Assembly: GCF_000380185.1 (NCBI RefSeq)
Contig: NZ_KB904750.1
Coordinates: forward strand, 41,542 to 105,541
Source of the DNA: Thiofilum flexile DSM 14609
GTDB taxonomy: Bacteria > Pseudomonadota > Gammaproteobacteria > Thiotrichales > Thiotrichaceae
Length of the DNA stretch: 64,000 nucleotides
Reading direction: 5' to 3'
Positions within the stretch are counted from its first letter, which is position 1; each line of letters starts with the position of its first letter. A model generated the notes under the pieces. That model was not told the origin of the DNA. It worked only from the letters and a program-made list of their open reading frames with translations, and did not search any database. Of this stretch, positions 1 to 10,223 are shown piece after piece. A program made the translations under genes and the position numbers.

Positions 1-1
1 T

Positions 2-283
2 GCCTATCCTGATGTGATTTATCTTGACCCTATGTTCCCTGAGCGACAAAAATCGGCCTTGGTACAAAAAGAAATGCGCTTTTTTCATAGCATTGTCGGC
101 AATGATGACGATGATGCGGGCTTAGTGGAACTAGCGCGGCATAAGGCATTAAAGCGCGTGGTGGTTAAACGCCCCCAAAAAGCACCGTTATTGGGTAATA
201 GCAAACCGGCTTTTGTGATTGGCGAAAAGGCAGCGATTCGTTTTGATGTGTATTTGCCCTTTATTTCCACGCCCCTAGGGTAA
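2..283 (+). CDS. rsmJ: 16S rRNA m2G1516 methyltransferase RsmJ (3' part only)
   Basis: Only the C-terminal 93 residues are in the window; the frame is open from base 2. The segment starts with the YLDPMFP motif of the Rossmann-fold SAM methyltransferase RsmJ, followed by [11 protein letters not shown] and a KRVVVKRP block, as in E. coli RsmJ. The enzyme methylates the 2-amino group of G1516 in 16S rRNA in the cytosol. The stop codon overlaps the 3' end of the convergent gene at 261 by 23 bp. The family assignment from motifs is firm; the 5' end lies outside the window. Confidence 0.93.
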   Translation, partial: AYPDVIYLDPMFPERQKSALVQKEMRFFHSIVGNDDDDAGLVELARHKALKRVVVKRPQKAPLLGNSKPAFVIGEKAAIRFDVYLPFISTPLG

Positions 284-773
284 TCTTGCCTTGGCTCACA
301 TAATGCGGCGGCACGGTTAAGGCAGGAATATTTAATGCGCTATTCAAAGGGCGTCCTGTGAGGTCATAGCTGGCTTGCGTACACGTATCGCGCAAGAATG
401 ACTGCCTGACCTCGGTAATTAAGGTTATTGGGCAACCGATCCCCGCACCTTTATTGAGATAGACAAAGTAAGCGGGATTATGCATTTGAGTGTCAGGCGC
501 ACGCGTATTAGCCTGATTTAAACTAGCTTGCATGGCCTCACTAAGGCGCAACACCCCTACTTCTTGTTGTCCCCAGCGGATGAGTTGTACTTTGCCCACC
601 GGAGCGGTTAGCGGCACAGTGAGCTGTGAACTCGTCTCAAGCTCTGCAGTAGATTTGACCTCTGACGTGCTGATAAAACTGCGTAGCAATACACCGAGCA
701 GCACTATTAGGCCAAATAACACCATGCCTTTCATCAGAACTCGATATAATTGACGCTTATCGATTGAACTCAT
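261..773 (-). CDS. membrane-anchored protein with degenerate Rieske-like domain
   Basis: A 170-residue protein with one N-terminal membrane segment (about residues 14-32) and a periplasmic domain. I place the start at the ATG at 773, preceded by AAGG 11 bases upstream; the frame continues only to a TTG at 800. The C-terminal half has a Rieske-like layout: a GIGCP segment where box I would be, then [15 protein letters not shown] where a box II (CxCHGSxYDxxG) would be, and a [12 protein letters not shown] strand. The histidine ligands are missing and only one cysteine remains in each box, so it should not bind a normal 2Fe-2S cluster. The Rieske relationship is my inference; function is unknown. 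It is divergent from the DUF423 gene. Confidence 0.7.
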   Translation of the reverse strand: MSSIDKRQLYRVLMKGMVLFGLIVLLGVLLRSFISTSEVKSTAELETSSQLTVPLTAPVGKVQLIRWGQQEVGVLRLSEAMQASLNQANTRAPDTQMHNPAYFVYLNKGAGIGCPITLITEVRQSFLRDTCTQASYDLTGRPLNSALNIPALTVPPHYVSQGKITLGAWK

Positions 774-800
774 GTTCACTATTACCTTGGAAAATGACAA

Positions 801-1184
801 ATGCTCTCACAACATAAACCATCATTATGGTTATTCCTAGCGAGTTTATTGGGCTTATTAGCGGTGGTACTCGGTGCCTTTGGTGCTCATGGTTTAGAGA
901 AGATCCTTGATCCTCAACTATTACAGCGTTATCACACCGGCGTAGAATATCAATTTTATCATAGCTTTGCTTTATTAGCGGTAGGGCTTTGGTTTAAGAT
1001 TCAACCGACTAAGTTACTAGGTTATGCGGGTTTATTGTTTACTATAGGAATTATTTTATTTTCGGGTAGTCTATACCTATATGCTCTTAGTGGTGTTAAA
1101 GCCCTTGGCATGATCACCCCCATCGGTGGGATTGCTTTCATCGCTGGCTGGGCTGTGATGCTATATACGGCTTGGACCACTTAA
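801..1184 (+). CDS. DUF423 family small inner-membrane protein
   Basis: A 127-residue protein with four predicted membrane helices, matching the DUF423 (YgdD-like) family. Family hallmarks visible are LGAFGAHGL near residue 25, a YHTGVEYQFYHSFALLAVG stretch in the middle, and a C-terminal helix with TPIGGIAFIAGW. The biochemical role of this family is not established. The ATG lies 27 bp from the start of the divergent Rieske-like gene, so the two share one very short promoter region; TTGGA at 788 is a possible ribosome-binding site. Confidence 0.88.
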   Translation: MLSQHKPSLWLFLASLLGLLAVVLGAFGAHGLEKILDPQLLQRYHTGVEYQFYHSFALLAVGLWFKIQPTKLLGYAGLLFTIGIILFSGSLYLYALSGVKALGMITPIGGIAFIAGWAVMLYTAWTT

Positions 1185-1200
1185 GCTGGCTAGGCTGAGT

Positions 1201-1234
1201 TCAGATAAACGTTAAAACCCCCGCTTTTATCTGA
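1201..1234. terminator. possible weak hairpin after DUF423 gene
   Basis: TCAGATAAA (1201-1209) pairs perfectly with TTTATCTGA (1226-1234) across a 16-base loop. No U-tract follows, so this may be a weak terminator or an mRNA 3'-end structure. Confidence 0.35.
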
Positions 1235-1334
1235 GCCAACTCGCACTGAAGTACAGAGTTGCGATTAAATACCCTGATTCTAGAGACAGTTTTACTAATC
1301 TCTATTTTCTTTTAACCACTGGCGTTGCTGTTAT

Positions 1335-2105
1335 ATGCCCTATCAAGCCTTTAAATTTTTTAGTCGGAATAGTCGCGGACGCGATTTTGTCGTGGGTGAT
1401 ATTCACGGACATTTCGCGGCGTTAGAAAATTTATTACAACGGGTACAGTTTAATCCGTCAGTAGATCGGGTTTTTTCCGTTGGTGATATGATTGATCGCG
1501 GCCCTGAATCCCATCGTGTGATGGAGTTTCTCAACTACCCTTGGTTTCATGCCGTTATGGGCAACCATGAGCGTATGTTACTCGACTCTGCCCATGATAT
1601 GACCGTCAAACAAAACTGGATTGAATATAATGGTGGCGCGTGGTGGCATAATATTCCTTCGCTCATAAAACCGCGTTTTCGCCGCACAATTGGCAATTTA
1701 CCGATTGCTTTTGAAATTGATACCGAACTCGGACGCGTGGGGATAGTGCATGCGGATATTCCCCAAAGCTTTAATTGGCGGCAGTTTATTAATAATCTCA
1801 GTCTAGATGAGGCGGTGGTTGAATATGCCTTGTGGTCAAGACAACGCTTTAAGCAATTACAACTAATGGGGCGTACCTTGCCTATTAGTCAGATTGATTT
1901 AGTGATTTTTGGACATACTCCCGTTTCACGCGTCGTGCAACAGGCCAATGTCTATTACATTGATACGGGTGCTTGTTATCCACAAGATCCTGATTTAGGG
2001 CACCTAACCTTATTAGAGTTAGGGCGTGGCATTAAAGCGTATAGTATTGGTATTAAAGTACAGGATAGAACGGCTCCCTCAAGACAAATGGCATTAAGCC
2101 ATTAG
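1335..2105 (+). CDS. PPP-family metallophosphatase (Ser/Thr protein phosphatase or Ap4A-hydrolase-like)
   Basis: A 256-residue calcineurin-like phosphoesterase of the PPP family, close to bacterial PrpA/PrpB and lambda phosphatase. The three metal-binding signatures are in order: GDIHG (residues 21-25), GDMIDRG (50-56) and GNHE (76-79), followed by a VHAD histidine and a FGHTP block that supply the remaining ligands. These coordinate two divalent metals for hydrolysis of phosphoprotein or nucleotide phosphates. It has no signal peptide, so it is cytosolic. The substrate cannot be read from sequence. It is transcribed alone and converges on iscR, 25 bp away. Confidence 0.85.
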   Translation: MPYQAFKFFSRNSRGRDFVVGDIHGHFAALENLLQRVQFNPSVDRVFSVGDMIDRGPESHRVMEFLNYPWFHAVMGNHERMLLDSAHDMTVKQNWIEYNGGAWWHNIPSLIKPRFRRTIGNLPIAFEIDTELGRVGIVHADIPQSFNWRQFINNLSLDEAVVEYALWSRQRFKQLQLMGRTLPISQIDLVIFGHTPVSRVVQQANVYYIDTGACYPQDPDLGHLTLLELGRGIKAYSIGIKVQDRTAPSRQMALSH

Positions 2106-2130
2106 CACAGATCCTATCCTATACCTAAGC

Positions 2131-2637
2131 TCAATGCGCTGTGCTAGCGCGAGTAGTGGTACTGGTTGTGCGAGGCGGGAACATGGTTGCAATACGATTG
2201 GCAATCGTATCTTGACGTTGTGACACTTGGCGCACTTCGGGGCGACTCACAAAATTAGCCAGAGTTAACTCATCTAAGAATTTATATAACTGATCGCTTA
2301 AATCGGCCCATAACTGATGGGTTAAGCACTTTTCACCACCGTGGCAACCAGGGCCACCTTGACAACGAGTGGCATCAATTTTTTCATCCACCGCGTCAAT
2401 AATTTGAGCAATCGTAATCTGATTCGCAGGACGTCCTAAACGGTATCCTCCTCCCGGACCACGAACACCCTCGACTAAACCTTCTTTACGTAATCTAGCA
2501 AACAATTGCTCTAAGTACGATAAAGAAATCCCTTGGCAATTAGAAATATCTGCTAGTGTCACGGGGCCTTTATGATCATGTAATGCCAAGTCAAGCATGG
2601 CAGTAACCGCGTATCGTCCTTTGGTGGAAAGTTTCAT
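2131..2637 (-). CDS. iscR: Rrf2-family Fe-S cluster regulator IscR
   Basis: A 168-residue protein with an N-terminal winged helix ([19 protein letters not shown], then a recognition helix near residues 38-52) and the [2Fe-2S] ligands in place: Cys92, Cys98, Cys104 and His107. These match E. coli IscR exactly in spacing. IscR senses cellular Fe-S status and regulates isc/suf and other genes; with cluster bound it normally represses its own operon. Here no iscS/iscU/iscA follows: the gene downstream is the convergent phosphatase, so it is separated from the usual isc operon. The C-terminal tail (last about 15 residues) is Thr/Ser-rich and variable. Confidence 0.94.
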   Translation of the reverse strand: MKLSTKGRYAVTAMLDLALHDHKGPVTLADISNCQGISLSYLEQLFARLRKEGLVEGVRGPGGGYRLGRPANQITIAQIIDAVDEKIDATRCQGGPGCHGGEKCLTHQLWADLSDQLYKFLDELTLANFVSRPEVRQVSQRQDTIANRIATMFPPRTTSTTTRASTAH

Positions 2638-3026
2638 AACGCATTCCTAAAGTTAATCCTTACTATCATTAGAAAGGATTTGTGGGTTTTTATCCGAAAA
2701 TCATTGTAATATTAACCTAGTATTTTAATCAACAATAATACTACATGCAGATGGTTAAAACTACATTAAATTCCACTGACTATTGACCATACCCATGGTG
2801 ATGGTCACCAACTAATAACTAACCTACATACACTAGGGATCACCTTTGCTCATCCATAAGCTCATTACTCTATCCTTACTTATCTATACTGGGTGCTTTA
2901 AAAAAAACTAACTTTCTCGCTAATACTTATCTTACCTCTAGCGACACTACCGTAGAGGTTATACTGAAATCTCATAATTATATTATGATTTAATTATATA
3001 TAAACTATATATCAATACCAAGAGGC
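2638..3026. promoter_or_regulatory. AT-rich intergenic region upstream of iscR
   Basis: 389 bp without a convincing gene, containing the iscR promoter. It holds an inverted repeat TGACCAT (2784-2790) / ATGGTCA (2801-2807) overlapping a second small palindrome GGTGA-TGG-TCACC (2797-2809), about 150 bp upstream of the iscR start. These are candidate operator sites, but I cannot match them confidently to a type 1 or type 2 IscR box. The remainder is AT-rich, including a near-pure AT stretch around 2975-3012. Confidence 0.4.
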
Positions 3027-3482
3027 TTACTTAGAGGTTAGCGCAAATTGATACTGATGGCGACGTAAATGTCGTATCCATTTGTATAAAAATCGATTCG
3101 TACGCCAACGGTATGCCAACATACTATCTGCCGTACCTCGTAAAAAAGACTGGGCTTTTAAACCATGGGTTTGCCCTACTACCTCCACTTGACGCGCATC
3201 ATGATAGACCCTGAGATCTAAATCATAGGAGCGCCCCCCCTCATGATCCGAGCTAAAGCAATAGGTTAGGGTTAGGTTAGTGGTGTGTTTTGCACGGTCG
3301 GTAATGGTTAAAGCAACCGGGACATGCCCCACCACTTTAGCCAGTGCATATTCTGGCAAAGCCTCAAACTCCCCCAAGAGCAAACGTAGCTGAATATAGT
3401 TCAACTCATACATTTCCATTAATGCACCAAATGATTGCGGCACGGGCGGAAAAAGGGATTTACTTTGTTCTTTAAGTAGCAT
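3027..3482 (-). CDS. DUF1249 family protein (YqiB-like)
   Basis: A cytosolic protein of the DUF1249 family, E. coli YqiB type: FGALMEMYELNYIQLRLLL near the N-terminus and DLDLRVYHDARQVEV in the second half are the family signatures. Function is unknown. I favour the ATG at 3482 (151 aa) because GAAGAAATT precedes it closely and because YqiB homologues begin just before the MEMYELNY motif. An upstream in-frame ATG at 3536 (169 aa) is also possible, with GGTGGA ahead of it, but it would overlap the divergent pgm start by 8 bp. Confidence 0.82.
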   Translation of the reverse strand: MLLKEQSKSLFPPVPQSFGALMEMYELNYIQLRLLLGEFEALPEYALAKVVGHVPVALTITDRAKHTTNLTLTYCFSSDHEGGRSYDLDLRVYHDARQVEVVGQTHGLKAQSFLRGTADSMLAYRWRTNRFLYKWIRHLRRHQYQFALTSK

Positions 3483-3501
3483 AATTTCTTCATCTACGTG
3501 A

Positions 3502-5166
<1,665 letters not shown>

Positions 5167-5184
5167 TACAATAAGGAAAATCGA

Positions 5185-5877
5185 TTGAAGAAAGCGGTTG
5201 TACTGTTCAGTGGTGGGTTGGACTCCACCACTGTTTTGGCTCTGGTCAAAGCACGCGGGTATGAGGTTCATGCCCTATCGTTTAGTTATGGTCAACGTCA
5301 CAGTGTTGAGTTAGAGATGGCACGGCGGGTTGCTGCTCATATGTCCGTCAGTAACCATAGCATTATTAATATCGACCCACAGGTATTTCAAGGCTCCGCC
5401 CTGACTTCTGCGCTTGAGGTTCCCAAAAATGCTCCGAATGAACCCATTGGGCAGGATATACCCATCACTTATGTACCCGCACGGAATACCATTTTTCTAT
5501 CCTTTGCGTTGGGGCTAGCAGAAGTTATAGGAGCGGATGATATTTTTCTAGGGGTGAATGCGGTGGACTATTCAGGCTACCCTGATTGCCGCCCCGAATT
5601 CATTGCCGCTTATGAGCAAATGGCTAATCTAGCAACCAAAGCTGCCGTGCAAGGCCGACACATGACCATACACACGCCACTAGCGGGCATGAATAAGGCG
5701 ATGATTGTGCAAGAGGGTATGGCACTACAGGTCGATTATTCACTCACCAGTAGCTGTTATGACCCCGCGCCAGATGGTCGCCCCTGTACGCGTTGTGATT
5801 CCTGTGTATTACGGGCAAAAGGTTTTGCGGAGGCGGGTTTGAAAGATCCGTTGTGGGTTAAATTTGGGCTAATTTAA
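5185..5877 (+). CDS. queC: 7-cyano-7-deazaguanine synthase QueC
   Basis: A 230-residue enzyme that converts 7-carboxy-7-deazaguanine, ATP and ammonia to preQ0 in queuosine tRNA-modification synthesis. The N-terminal PP-loop ATP site SGGLDSTT lies at residues 9-16, and the C-terminal zinc site has four cysteines (SSCYDP, then PCTRCDSC), both characteristic of QueC. The start codon is TTG at 5185, supported by AAGGA eight bases upstream and by the [11 protein letters not shown] family N-terminus. No queD or queE is adjacent. It ends 24 bp before the structured repeat at 5901, which can act as its terminator. Confidence 0.95.
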   Translation: MKKAVVLFSGGLDSTTVLALVKARGYEVHALSFSYGQRHSVELEMARRVAAHMSVSNHSIINIDPQVFQGSALTSALEVPKNAPNEPIGQDIPITYVPARNTIFLSFALGLAEVIGADDIFLGVNAVDYSGYPDCRPEFIAAYEQMANLATKAAVQGRHMTIHTPLAGMNKAMIVQEGMALQVDYSLTSSCYDPAPDGRPCTRCDSCVLRAKGFAEAGLKDPLWVKFGLI

Positions 5878-5900
5878 GCATTACATCACATCGGTTAGGT

Positions 5901-6008
5901 AAAAAGCCCACCAGTATTTCTGGAGCAGTCTTGGCGGCATCAATGCCGCCTTGTAGCGTACAAGGACGTATTCACAGCGACTGCGGAAGACATACTGGTG
6001 GGCTCTTT
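5901..6008 (+). repeat. structured dispersed repeat, copy 1
   Basis: First of four copies in the window. The outer arms 5901-5917 and 5992-6008 pair at 16 of 17 positions (left arm AAAAAGCCCACCAGTAT). Inside is a conserved core: CTGGAGCAGTC paired with GACTGCGGAAG, a perfect GGCGGCAT/ATGCCGCC hairpin, and a CTTGTA-GCG-TACAAG hairpin. The arm sequence is unlike the arms of the other copies while the core is shared. It lies between the convergent genes queC and uspA, and its A-tract/stem/T-tract profile fits a bidirectional terminator with an insertion in its loop. Confidence 0.85.
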
Positions 6009-6032
6009 GCTCACAGACTACTAAACTAAAGA

Positions 6033-6057
6033 GCGTAACAAGTCACACTTGTTACGC
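6033..6057 (-). terminator. hairpin downstream of uspA
   Basis: GCGTAACAAGT (6033-6043) and ACTTGTTACGC (6047-6057) form a perfect 11-bp stem with a 3-base loop. On the minus strand it is followed by TCTTTAGTTT, so it suits an intrinsic terminator for the UspA/TRAP operon. Confidence 0.75.
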
Positions 6058-6079
6058 TTCATCTAGCAGAATACTTTTA

Positions 6080-6577
6080 TTAACTATTACTATTCGGTAC
6101 TAAGAGCACCGGAATTTTACTGTGCTGGGTTAAAGTACGCGCGGTAGAACCTAATAAAGAATGCTTAGGTTTACCATTTGCATGCGTGCCCATCACAATT
6201 AAGTCCACATTATGCGTTTCGGCATAATGCTTAATGACCTCGGCGGGGTCACCCGCACTCACCGCAATTTTGTCAATAATTTCGTCTCTATCATGTAAAA
6301 TATCATCCTCTTCCTCGCAATACTTATCTAAGCGCTGGCGCATGGTATCGGCGACTTGGCTGAGGCTTTCCTGCTCGACATTGGAGATATTTTTCTCTGG
6401 CAAATACATCGATAAAATCGCGCGTCCGGTAGAACCTAAAGGCGCTATGACATGCAGCATAATAATTTTAGCTTTATGTATACGCGCCAAATTAATCGCT
6501 TGGCGAAATACCGGGCGTGTGTTAACGCCTAAATTCGTGGCATATAAAATCGTTTTAAATGGCCTTACTTCAGGCAT
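6080..6577 (-). CDS. universal stress protein UspA family (TRAP-associated)
   Basis: A 165-residue cytosolic UspA-fold protein. KTILYATNLG at the N-terminus and the C-terminal ATP-binding signature, VDLIVMGTHANGKPKHSLLG followed by STARTLTQHSKIPVLLVP, are intact; the G-2x-G-9x-G(S/T) pattern suggests an ATP-binding subgroup. It is the last gene of the TRAP operon, 12 bp after dctM. UspA proteins encoded with TRAP transporters, such as TeaD of Halomonas, modulate transporter activity, so a regulatory role on this transporter is a reasonable inference. Confidence 0.88.
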   Translation of the reverse strand: MPEVRPFKTILYATNLGVNTRPVFRQAINLARIHKAKIIMLHVIAPLGSTGRAILSMYLPEKNISNVEQESLSQVADTMRQRLDKYCEEEDDILHDRDEIIDKIAVSAGDPAEVIKHYAETHNVDLIVMGTHANGKPKHSLLGSTARTLTQHSKIPVLLVPNSNS

Positions 6578-6589
6578 GGTAAGTGACTC

Positions 6590-7873
6590 CTATATCAAAC
6601 CCATTAACTGTGGTAACCATAGACTAATAGCGGGTATATAGGTTATTAACATTAAAAACGCTAACATGGTTAATAACCAAGGCCATACCGCTATTGTTAG
6701 TTCGGTAATACCCATTTTCGCAATCCCTGAAGCGACATATAAGTTCAAGCCTACAGGGGGGGTACACAAACCGATCTCCATATTGACCACCATAATAATC
6801 CCAAAGTGAATAGGGTCAATGCCTAATTTCATTGCCATAGGAAATAGAATCGGCGCAAAAATTAAGACGATACTCGAAGGCTCCATAAAGTTGCCTGCCA
6901 TGAGTAATAAGATATTGACAATCAAGAGGAAAACAATAACGCCCATGCCTTGTGCTAACATCCAGTCTGCTAAGGATTGAGGAATATTTTCATTAGTCAA
7001 AATAAAGGAGAACATCACCGCATTGGTAATAATATAAAGCAGCATAGCCGACATGCTAGCGGAGTTTAACAGGACTTTAGGGACGTCTCTCAAACCCATA
7101 TCTTTATACACAAATACCGCTATTACAAACGCATAGACCGCACTCATTGCTGCCGCTTCAGTCGGTGTAAAGAGGCCGGTATAAATCCCTCCCATCACGA
7201 CTACAATCAAGAGTAAACCCCAAATGGAGTCCAAGAACGAGGTAAGACGCTGTTGAGTGCTCGCTTTAGGCTGACGGGGATAGTTAAACTTTTTCGCACG
7301 CCGCCAAGTGGTAAAACCTAAGAAACCCGCCAACATCGCGCCCGGAATCACGCCCGCCATAAACAAAGCTCCTACTGAGCTATTGGTGGCGACCGCGTAC
7401 ATGACCATGACAATAGAGGGCGGAATCAAAATCCCTAAACCACCTGAGGTGGTAATAACACCGGCACCGAAATCTTTAGGGAAGCCCGCTTTTAGCATCG
7501 CGGGTAATAAAATTGCACCAATAGCCACAACGGTAGCAGGACTAGAACCAGAGACAGCGGCAAAAAGCGCACACGCCACCACGCCCGCTAAGCCTAAGCC
7601 ACCATACCAATGCCCTACCATAGAGGAGGCAAAATTGATCATGCGTTTAGCGACCCCGCCGTGGGTCAAGAAATTACCCGCCAAGATAAAGAAGGGAATC
7701 GCCATAATTTCAAATTTTTCAATCCCCGTGAATAGCTTTAACGCTACCGCCTCAACGGGCACCGAACTCATGGTGAATAAAAAGGTTAATACGGTAAGCC
7801 CCAATGCAATCGAAATGGGCATGCCCGTCAGCATAAGAACCGTCAATAAACCAAAAATGACTAATGCACTCAT
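6590..7873 (-). CDS. dctM: TRAP transporter large permease (DctM)
   Basis: A 427-residue, very hydrophobic protein with about 12 membrane helices, matching the DctM subunit of tripartite ATP-independent periplasmic transporters. Family blocks include GMPISIALGL at the start, FFILAGNFLTHGGVAKRMI, GLGILIPPSIVMV, and MEIGLCTPPVGLNLYVASGIA near the C-terminus. It forms the ion-coupled transport channel in the inner membrane. Its ATG overlaps the stop of dctQ (TAATG), showing translational coupling. Confidence 0.95.
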   Translation of the reverse strand: MSALVIFGLLTVLMLTGMPISIALGLTVLTFLFTMSSVPVEAVALKLFTGIEKFEIMAIPFFILAGNFLTHGGVAKRMINFASSMVGHWYGGLGLAGVVACALFAAVSGSSPATVVAIGAILLPAMLKAGFPKDFGAGVITTSGGLGILIPPSIVMVMYAVATNSSVGALFMAGVIPGAMLAGFLGFTTWRRAKKFNYPRQPKASTQQRLTSFLDSIWGLLLIVVVMGGIYTGLFTPTEAAAMSAVYAFVIAVFVYKDMGLRDVPKVLLNSASMSAMLLYIITNAVMFSFILTNENIPQSLADWMLAQGMGVIVFLLIVNILLLMAGNFMEPSSIVLIFAPILFPMAMKLGIDPIHFGIIMVVNMEIGLCTPPVGLNLYVASGIAKMGITELTIAVWPWLLTMLAFLMLITYIPAISLWLPQLMGLI

Positions 7874-8496
7874 TATTTACGCCCCACTTTAATTTCTAAG
7901 GGTTCCGTTTCCTCTAAACCGTCGACATGACCGTGATCATGATGCGGTAAATCGCCCGTTTTTAAGAAAGTGATAAACACCTGTATAAAGCGAAAACACA
8001 TGAGCGTAGACCCCAAAGGCACGGCTAAATACACCGCCCAAGTAGGCCATTCCAGATCGGGTGTAGTAGGCCCCTCGTAATACTCCCCAGTTTCTAAGCC
8101 AAAGGTCGTGAGTGTGGTATACGCCAGACCATTTTCCCATACCAAACGTCCGCCTAAGATCGCTACTGTTGCGGTAAACAAAATACAAGCGCCCAAGGCA
8201 AAAAAAGTTGTAAGACGACGTTTATCAGCCGATAAACGATTGACTAAGACATCAACGCCCACATGAATACCTTGGCGTACCCCATAGGCTGCACCAAATT
8301 TAGCCATCCAGACGAATAAAATAATGCACAGCTCTTGTGCCCAGCTCAGATTGATCTTTAGCAATCCATCTTGCAGCGCACCTAGAGACGACATACCAGA
8401 GGTGTAACGATGCACAACGGCAACAAAAATAACTAACGTAGCCGCTGCAATCAAAAAGGTAATAAAGATTTCTTCCAGACGATCAAGCCATTTCAT
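7873..8496 (-). CDS. dctQ: TRAP transporter small permease (DctQ)
   Basis: A four-helix small permease subunit; WAQELCIILFVWMAKFGAAYGVRQGIHVGVD is split over the central helices, with VRQGIHVGVD the typical family signature. It pairs with DctM to form the membrane complex. The start is the ATG at 8496 (207 aa): a strong GGAGGAGG lies just ahead of it. An upstream ATG at 8511 would place this Shine-Dalgarno inside the coding region and is less likely. The C-terminus is a short charged cytosolic tail. Confidence 0.93.
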   Translation of the reverse strand: MKWLDRLEEIFITFLIAAATLVIFVAVVHRYTSGMSSLGALQDGLLKINLSWAQELCIILFVWMAKFGAAYGVRQGIHVGVDVLVNRLSADKRRLTTFFALGACILFTATVAILGGRLVWENGLAYTTLTTFGLETGEYYEGPTTPDLEWPTWAVYLAVPLGSTLMCFRFIQVFITFLKTGDLPHHDHGHVDGLEETEPLEIKVGRK

Positions 8497-8586
8497 AGTG
8501 GCCTCCTCCATAGCAAGCTTTAATAATCACACTCCAACTAATTAGCGGATAATTAGCTGGAGTGGAGAAACTTGAAGCGATTATGA

Positions 8587-8613
8587 GCTACCTGCAACAG
8601 GGACACAGGTAGC
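8587..8613 (-). terminator. intercistronic hairpin between dctP and dctQ
   Basis: GCTACCTG (8587-8594) and CAGGTAGC (8606-8613) form an 8-bp stem in the 129-bp dctP-dctQ gap, just after the dctP stop. Such hairpins often limit read-through or stabilise the upstream mRNA so that binding protein exceeds permease; that role is inference. Confidence 0.55.
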
Positions 8614-8625
8614 AAAGAACATTAA

Positions 8626-9630
8626 CTATTTAGCGGGATCAAAACCAGTCGTAGTATAAATAGAGTCAATTAACTCTTTGCCAATACGATCAGACATTTC
8701 AGCATGCACAGGCGCTAGGGCTTTTTGCATGGCCTTAACTTCATCTTCAGTTGGGGTATAAATTTCTGTTTTACCTGACGCTTTAACCGCTTCTAGTGAT
8801 TTGTCATTTTCCTCTTTAGCGATTTGGTTGGCATAGTCAGTCGCCTCTTTTAAAGCTTCTTCTAAACCTGTACGTACGGCAGGATCTAACTTTTCCCAAA
8901 AACCTCTATTAGCAATCACGGCATAACCTAAATAACCATGATTCGTTAAACTGACATGCTTTTGCACTTCATGCATTTTTTGGGTGTAGAGATTAGACGG
9001 TGGGTTTTCAGTCCCATCCACAACGCCGGTTTGTAGGGCTTGATAGGTTTCAGAGAATGGCATGACTTGAGGATTAGAGCCCAATGCACGCATTTGCGCC
9101 TCTAATACTTTAGAGGACTGAATACGCATTTTTAAGCCTTTGTAATCATCTGGCATTTTTAAAGGCTTATTAGCACTCATTACTTTAAAGCCATTATCCC
9201 AGTAAGCCAGACCTTTCACGCCTTTTTTCTCAAGCTTGTCTAATAAACTCTTACCCACCTCACCTTCAGTAACTTTGTGTAGGTCTTCATAGTTACGGAA
9301 AATATACGGGAGATCAAAGACTTCAAACTCTTTTACCCCTAATGGGCCAAATTTAGCTAAGGAGGGGGCTAACATTTGTACAGCACCCATTTGCAGCGCT
9401 TCCATTTCCTCTTTATCTTTATACAGTGTGCTATTAGGGTAAACCTCGATTTTTACCGCACCATTGGTTTTGGCTTCGGCTAATTCTTTAAACTTTTCAG
9501 CCGCTTTACCTTTTGGAGTATCGGGTGCAACCACATGGCTAAACTTAATCATGATAGGATCAGCCGCTTGAGCTGATAAAGCAGCCACGCCAAACACTAC
9601 AGCTACTGCCAAACTTACTAAAGGTTTCAT
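8626..9630 (-). CDS. dctP: TRAP transporter substrate-binding protein (DctP family)
   Basis: A 334-residue periplasmic binding protein with a Sec signal peptide (MKPLVSLAVAVVFGVAALSAQA, cut after AQA). Family motifs are IMIKFSHVVAPDTPKG, the MRIQSSKVLEAQMRALG segment containing the substrate-carboxylate arginine, and PFSETYQALQTGVVDGTENP. It resembles C4-dicarboxylate binders, so succinate, fumarate or malate are plausible substrates. The start is the ATG at 9630: GGAGAGAG lies directly before it, within the apparent extension from the ATG at 9642. First gene of the dctP-dctQ-dctM-uspA operon. Confidence 0.93.
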   Translation of the reverse strand: MKPLVSLAVAVVFGVAALSAQAADPIMIKFSHVVAPDTPKGKAAEKFKELAEAKTNGAVKIEVYPNSTLYKDKEEMEALQMGAVQMLAPSLAKFGPLGVKEFEVFDLPYIFRNYEDLHKVTEGEVGKSLLDKLEKKGVKGLAYWDNGFKVMSANKPLKMPDDYKGLKMRIQSSKVLEAQMRALGSNPQVMPFSETYQALQTGVVDGTENPPSNLYTQKMHEVQKHVSLTNHGYLGYAVIANRGFWEKLDPAVRTGLEEALKEATDYANQIAKEENDKSLEAVKASGKTEIYTPTEDEVKAMQKALAPVHAEMSDRIGKELIDSIYTTTGFDPAK

Positions 9631-9642
9631 CACTCTCTCCAT

Positions 9643-9998
9643 TTTAAACGGTTTGTGTCACTTACTTAACCGGACTATTATTAAAGGAAAGGTAGGCGTT
9701 TGACTAGCCTTACCGCTAAATTTATTTAATCCGTCAATACTAATCAATGACTTATATAGCAACCTGACGATAGAATGCTAAATACTCGCGCAAAATGGTG
9801 AAAATAAATGCCTGCCACCGCCTTGTTCACCTAGATTACCGCCTTGTTCACCTAGATTCTTGTCTATTACATTGAATGCGAATATTAACTACTTAATACT
9901 CATCCCATAAAAATTTAAGACACTAACCCTCTTTTTAAATTTTAAGCACTATAATCTAGATTCAAATCCAACGAACCCTTTACTGTTAAGTAGGTATA
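9643..9998. promoter_or_regulatory. dctP upstream region with 21-bp tandem repeat
   Basis: The left part of the 593-bp gap between the divergent dctP and LprI-like genes. It must hold the dctP promoter; I find no convincing sigma-54 GG-N10-GC element. Two perfect adjacent copies of a 21-bp sequence beginning ACCGCCTTGTTCACC lie at 9817-9837 and 9838-9858, possibly a duplicated regulator site. The rest is unremarkable AT-rich sequence. Confidence 0.5.
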
Positions 9999-10162
9999 CC
10001 AAAGTAATTGAGTATTTCTGGAGCAGTCTTGGCGGCAGGGATGCCACCTTGTAGCGTACAGGGAGGTATTATTCGGCGCGTCCTTGCGCCTCTCAAGCTG
10101 GCGTGAAAAATCGTTCCTGACGATTTTTTCACAGCGGCGGAAGAAATATTCGATTACTTTGG
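9999..10162 (+). repeat. structured dispersed repeat, copy 2 (long form)
   Basis: Arms 9999-10017 and 10144-10162 pair over 19 bp with two G-T wobbles (left arm CCAAAGTAATTGAGTATTT). The core TTCTGGAGCAGTCTTGGCGG is the same as in copies 1 and 4, but after GTATT it carries an extra module of about 60 bp with its own hairpins: GGCGC/GCGCC and AAAAATCGT/ACGATTTTT. Copy 3 carries the same module. Unlike the other copies, this one lies between divergent genes rather than at a gene end. Confidence 0.82.
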
Positions 10163-10223
10163 CTCAAGTACTGACTCAGTATTCATTACAGATCACAACA
10201 TATAGCAATTAATAGGAACGATT

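Noticed and set aside
9643..9780. Sigma-54 promoter for dctP
   Set aside because: No convincing GG-N10-GC element was found and no DctB/DctD genes are adjacent.
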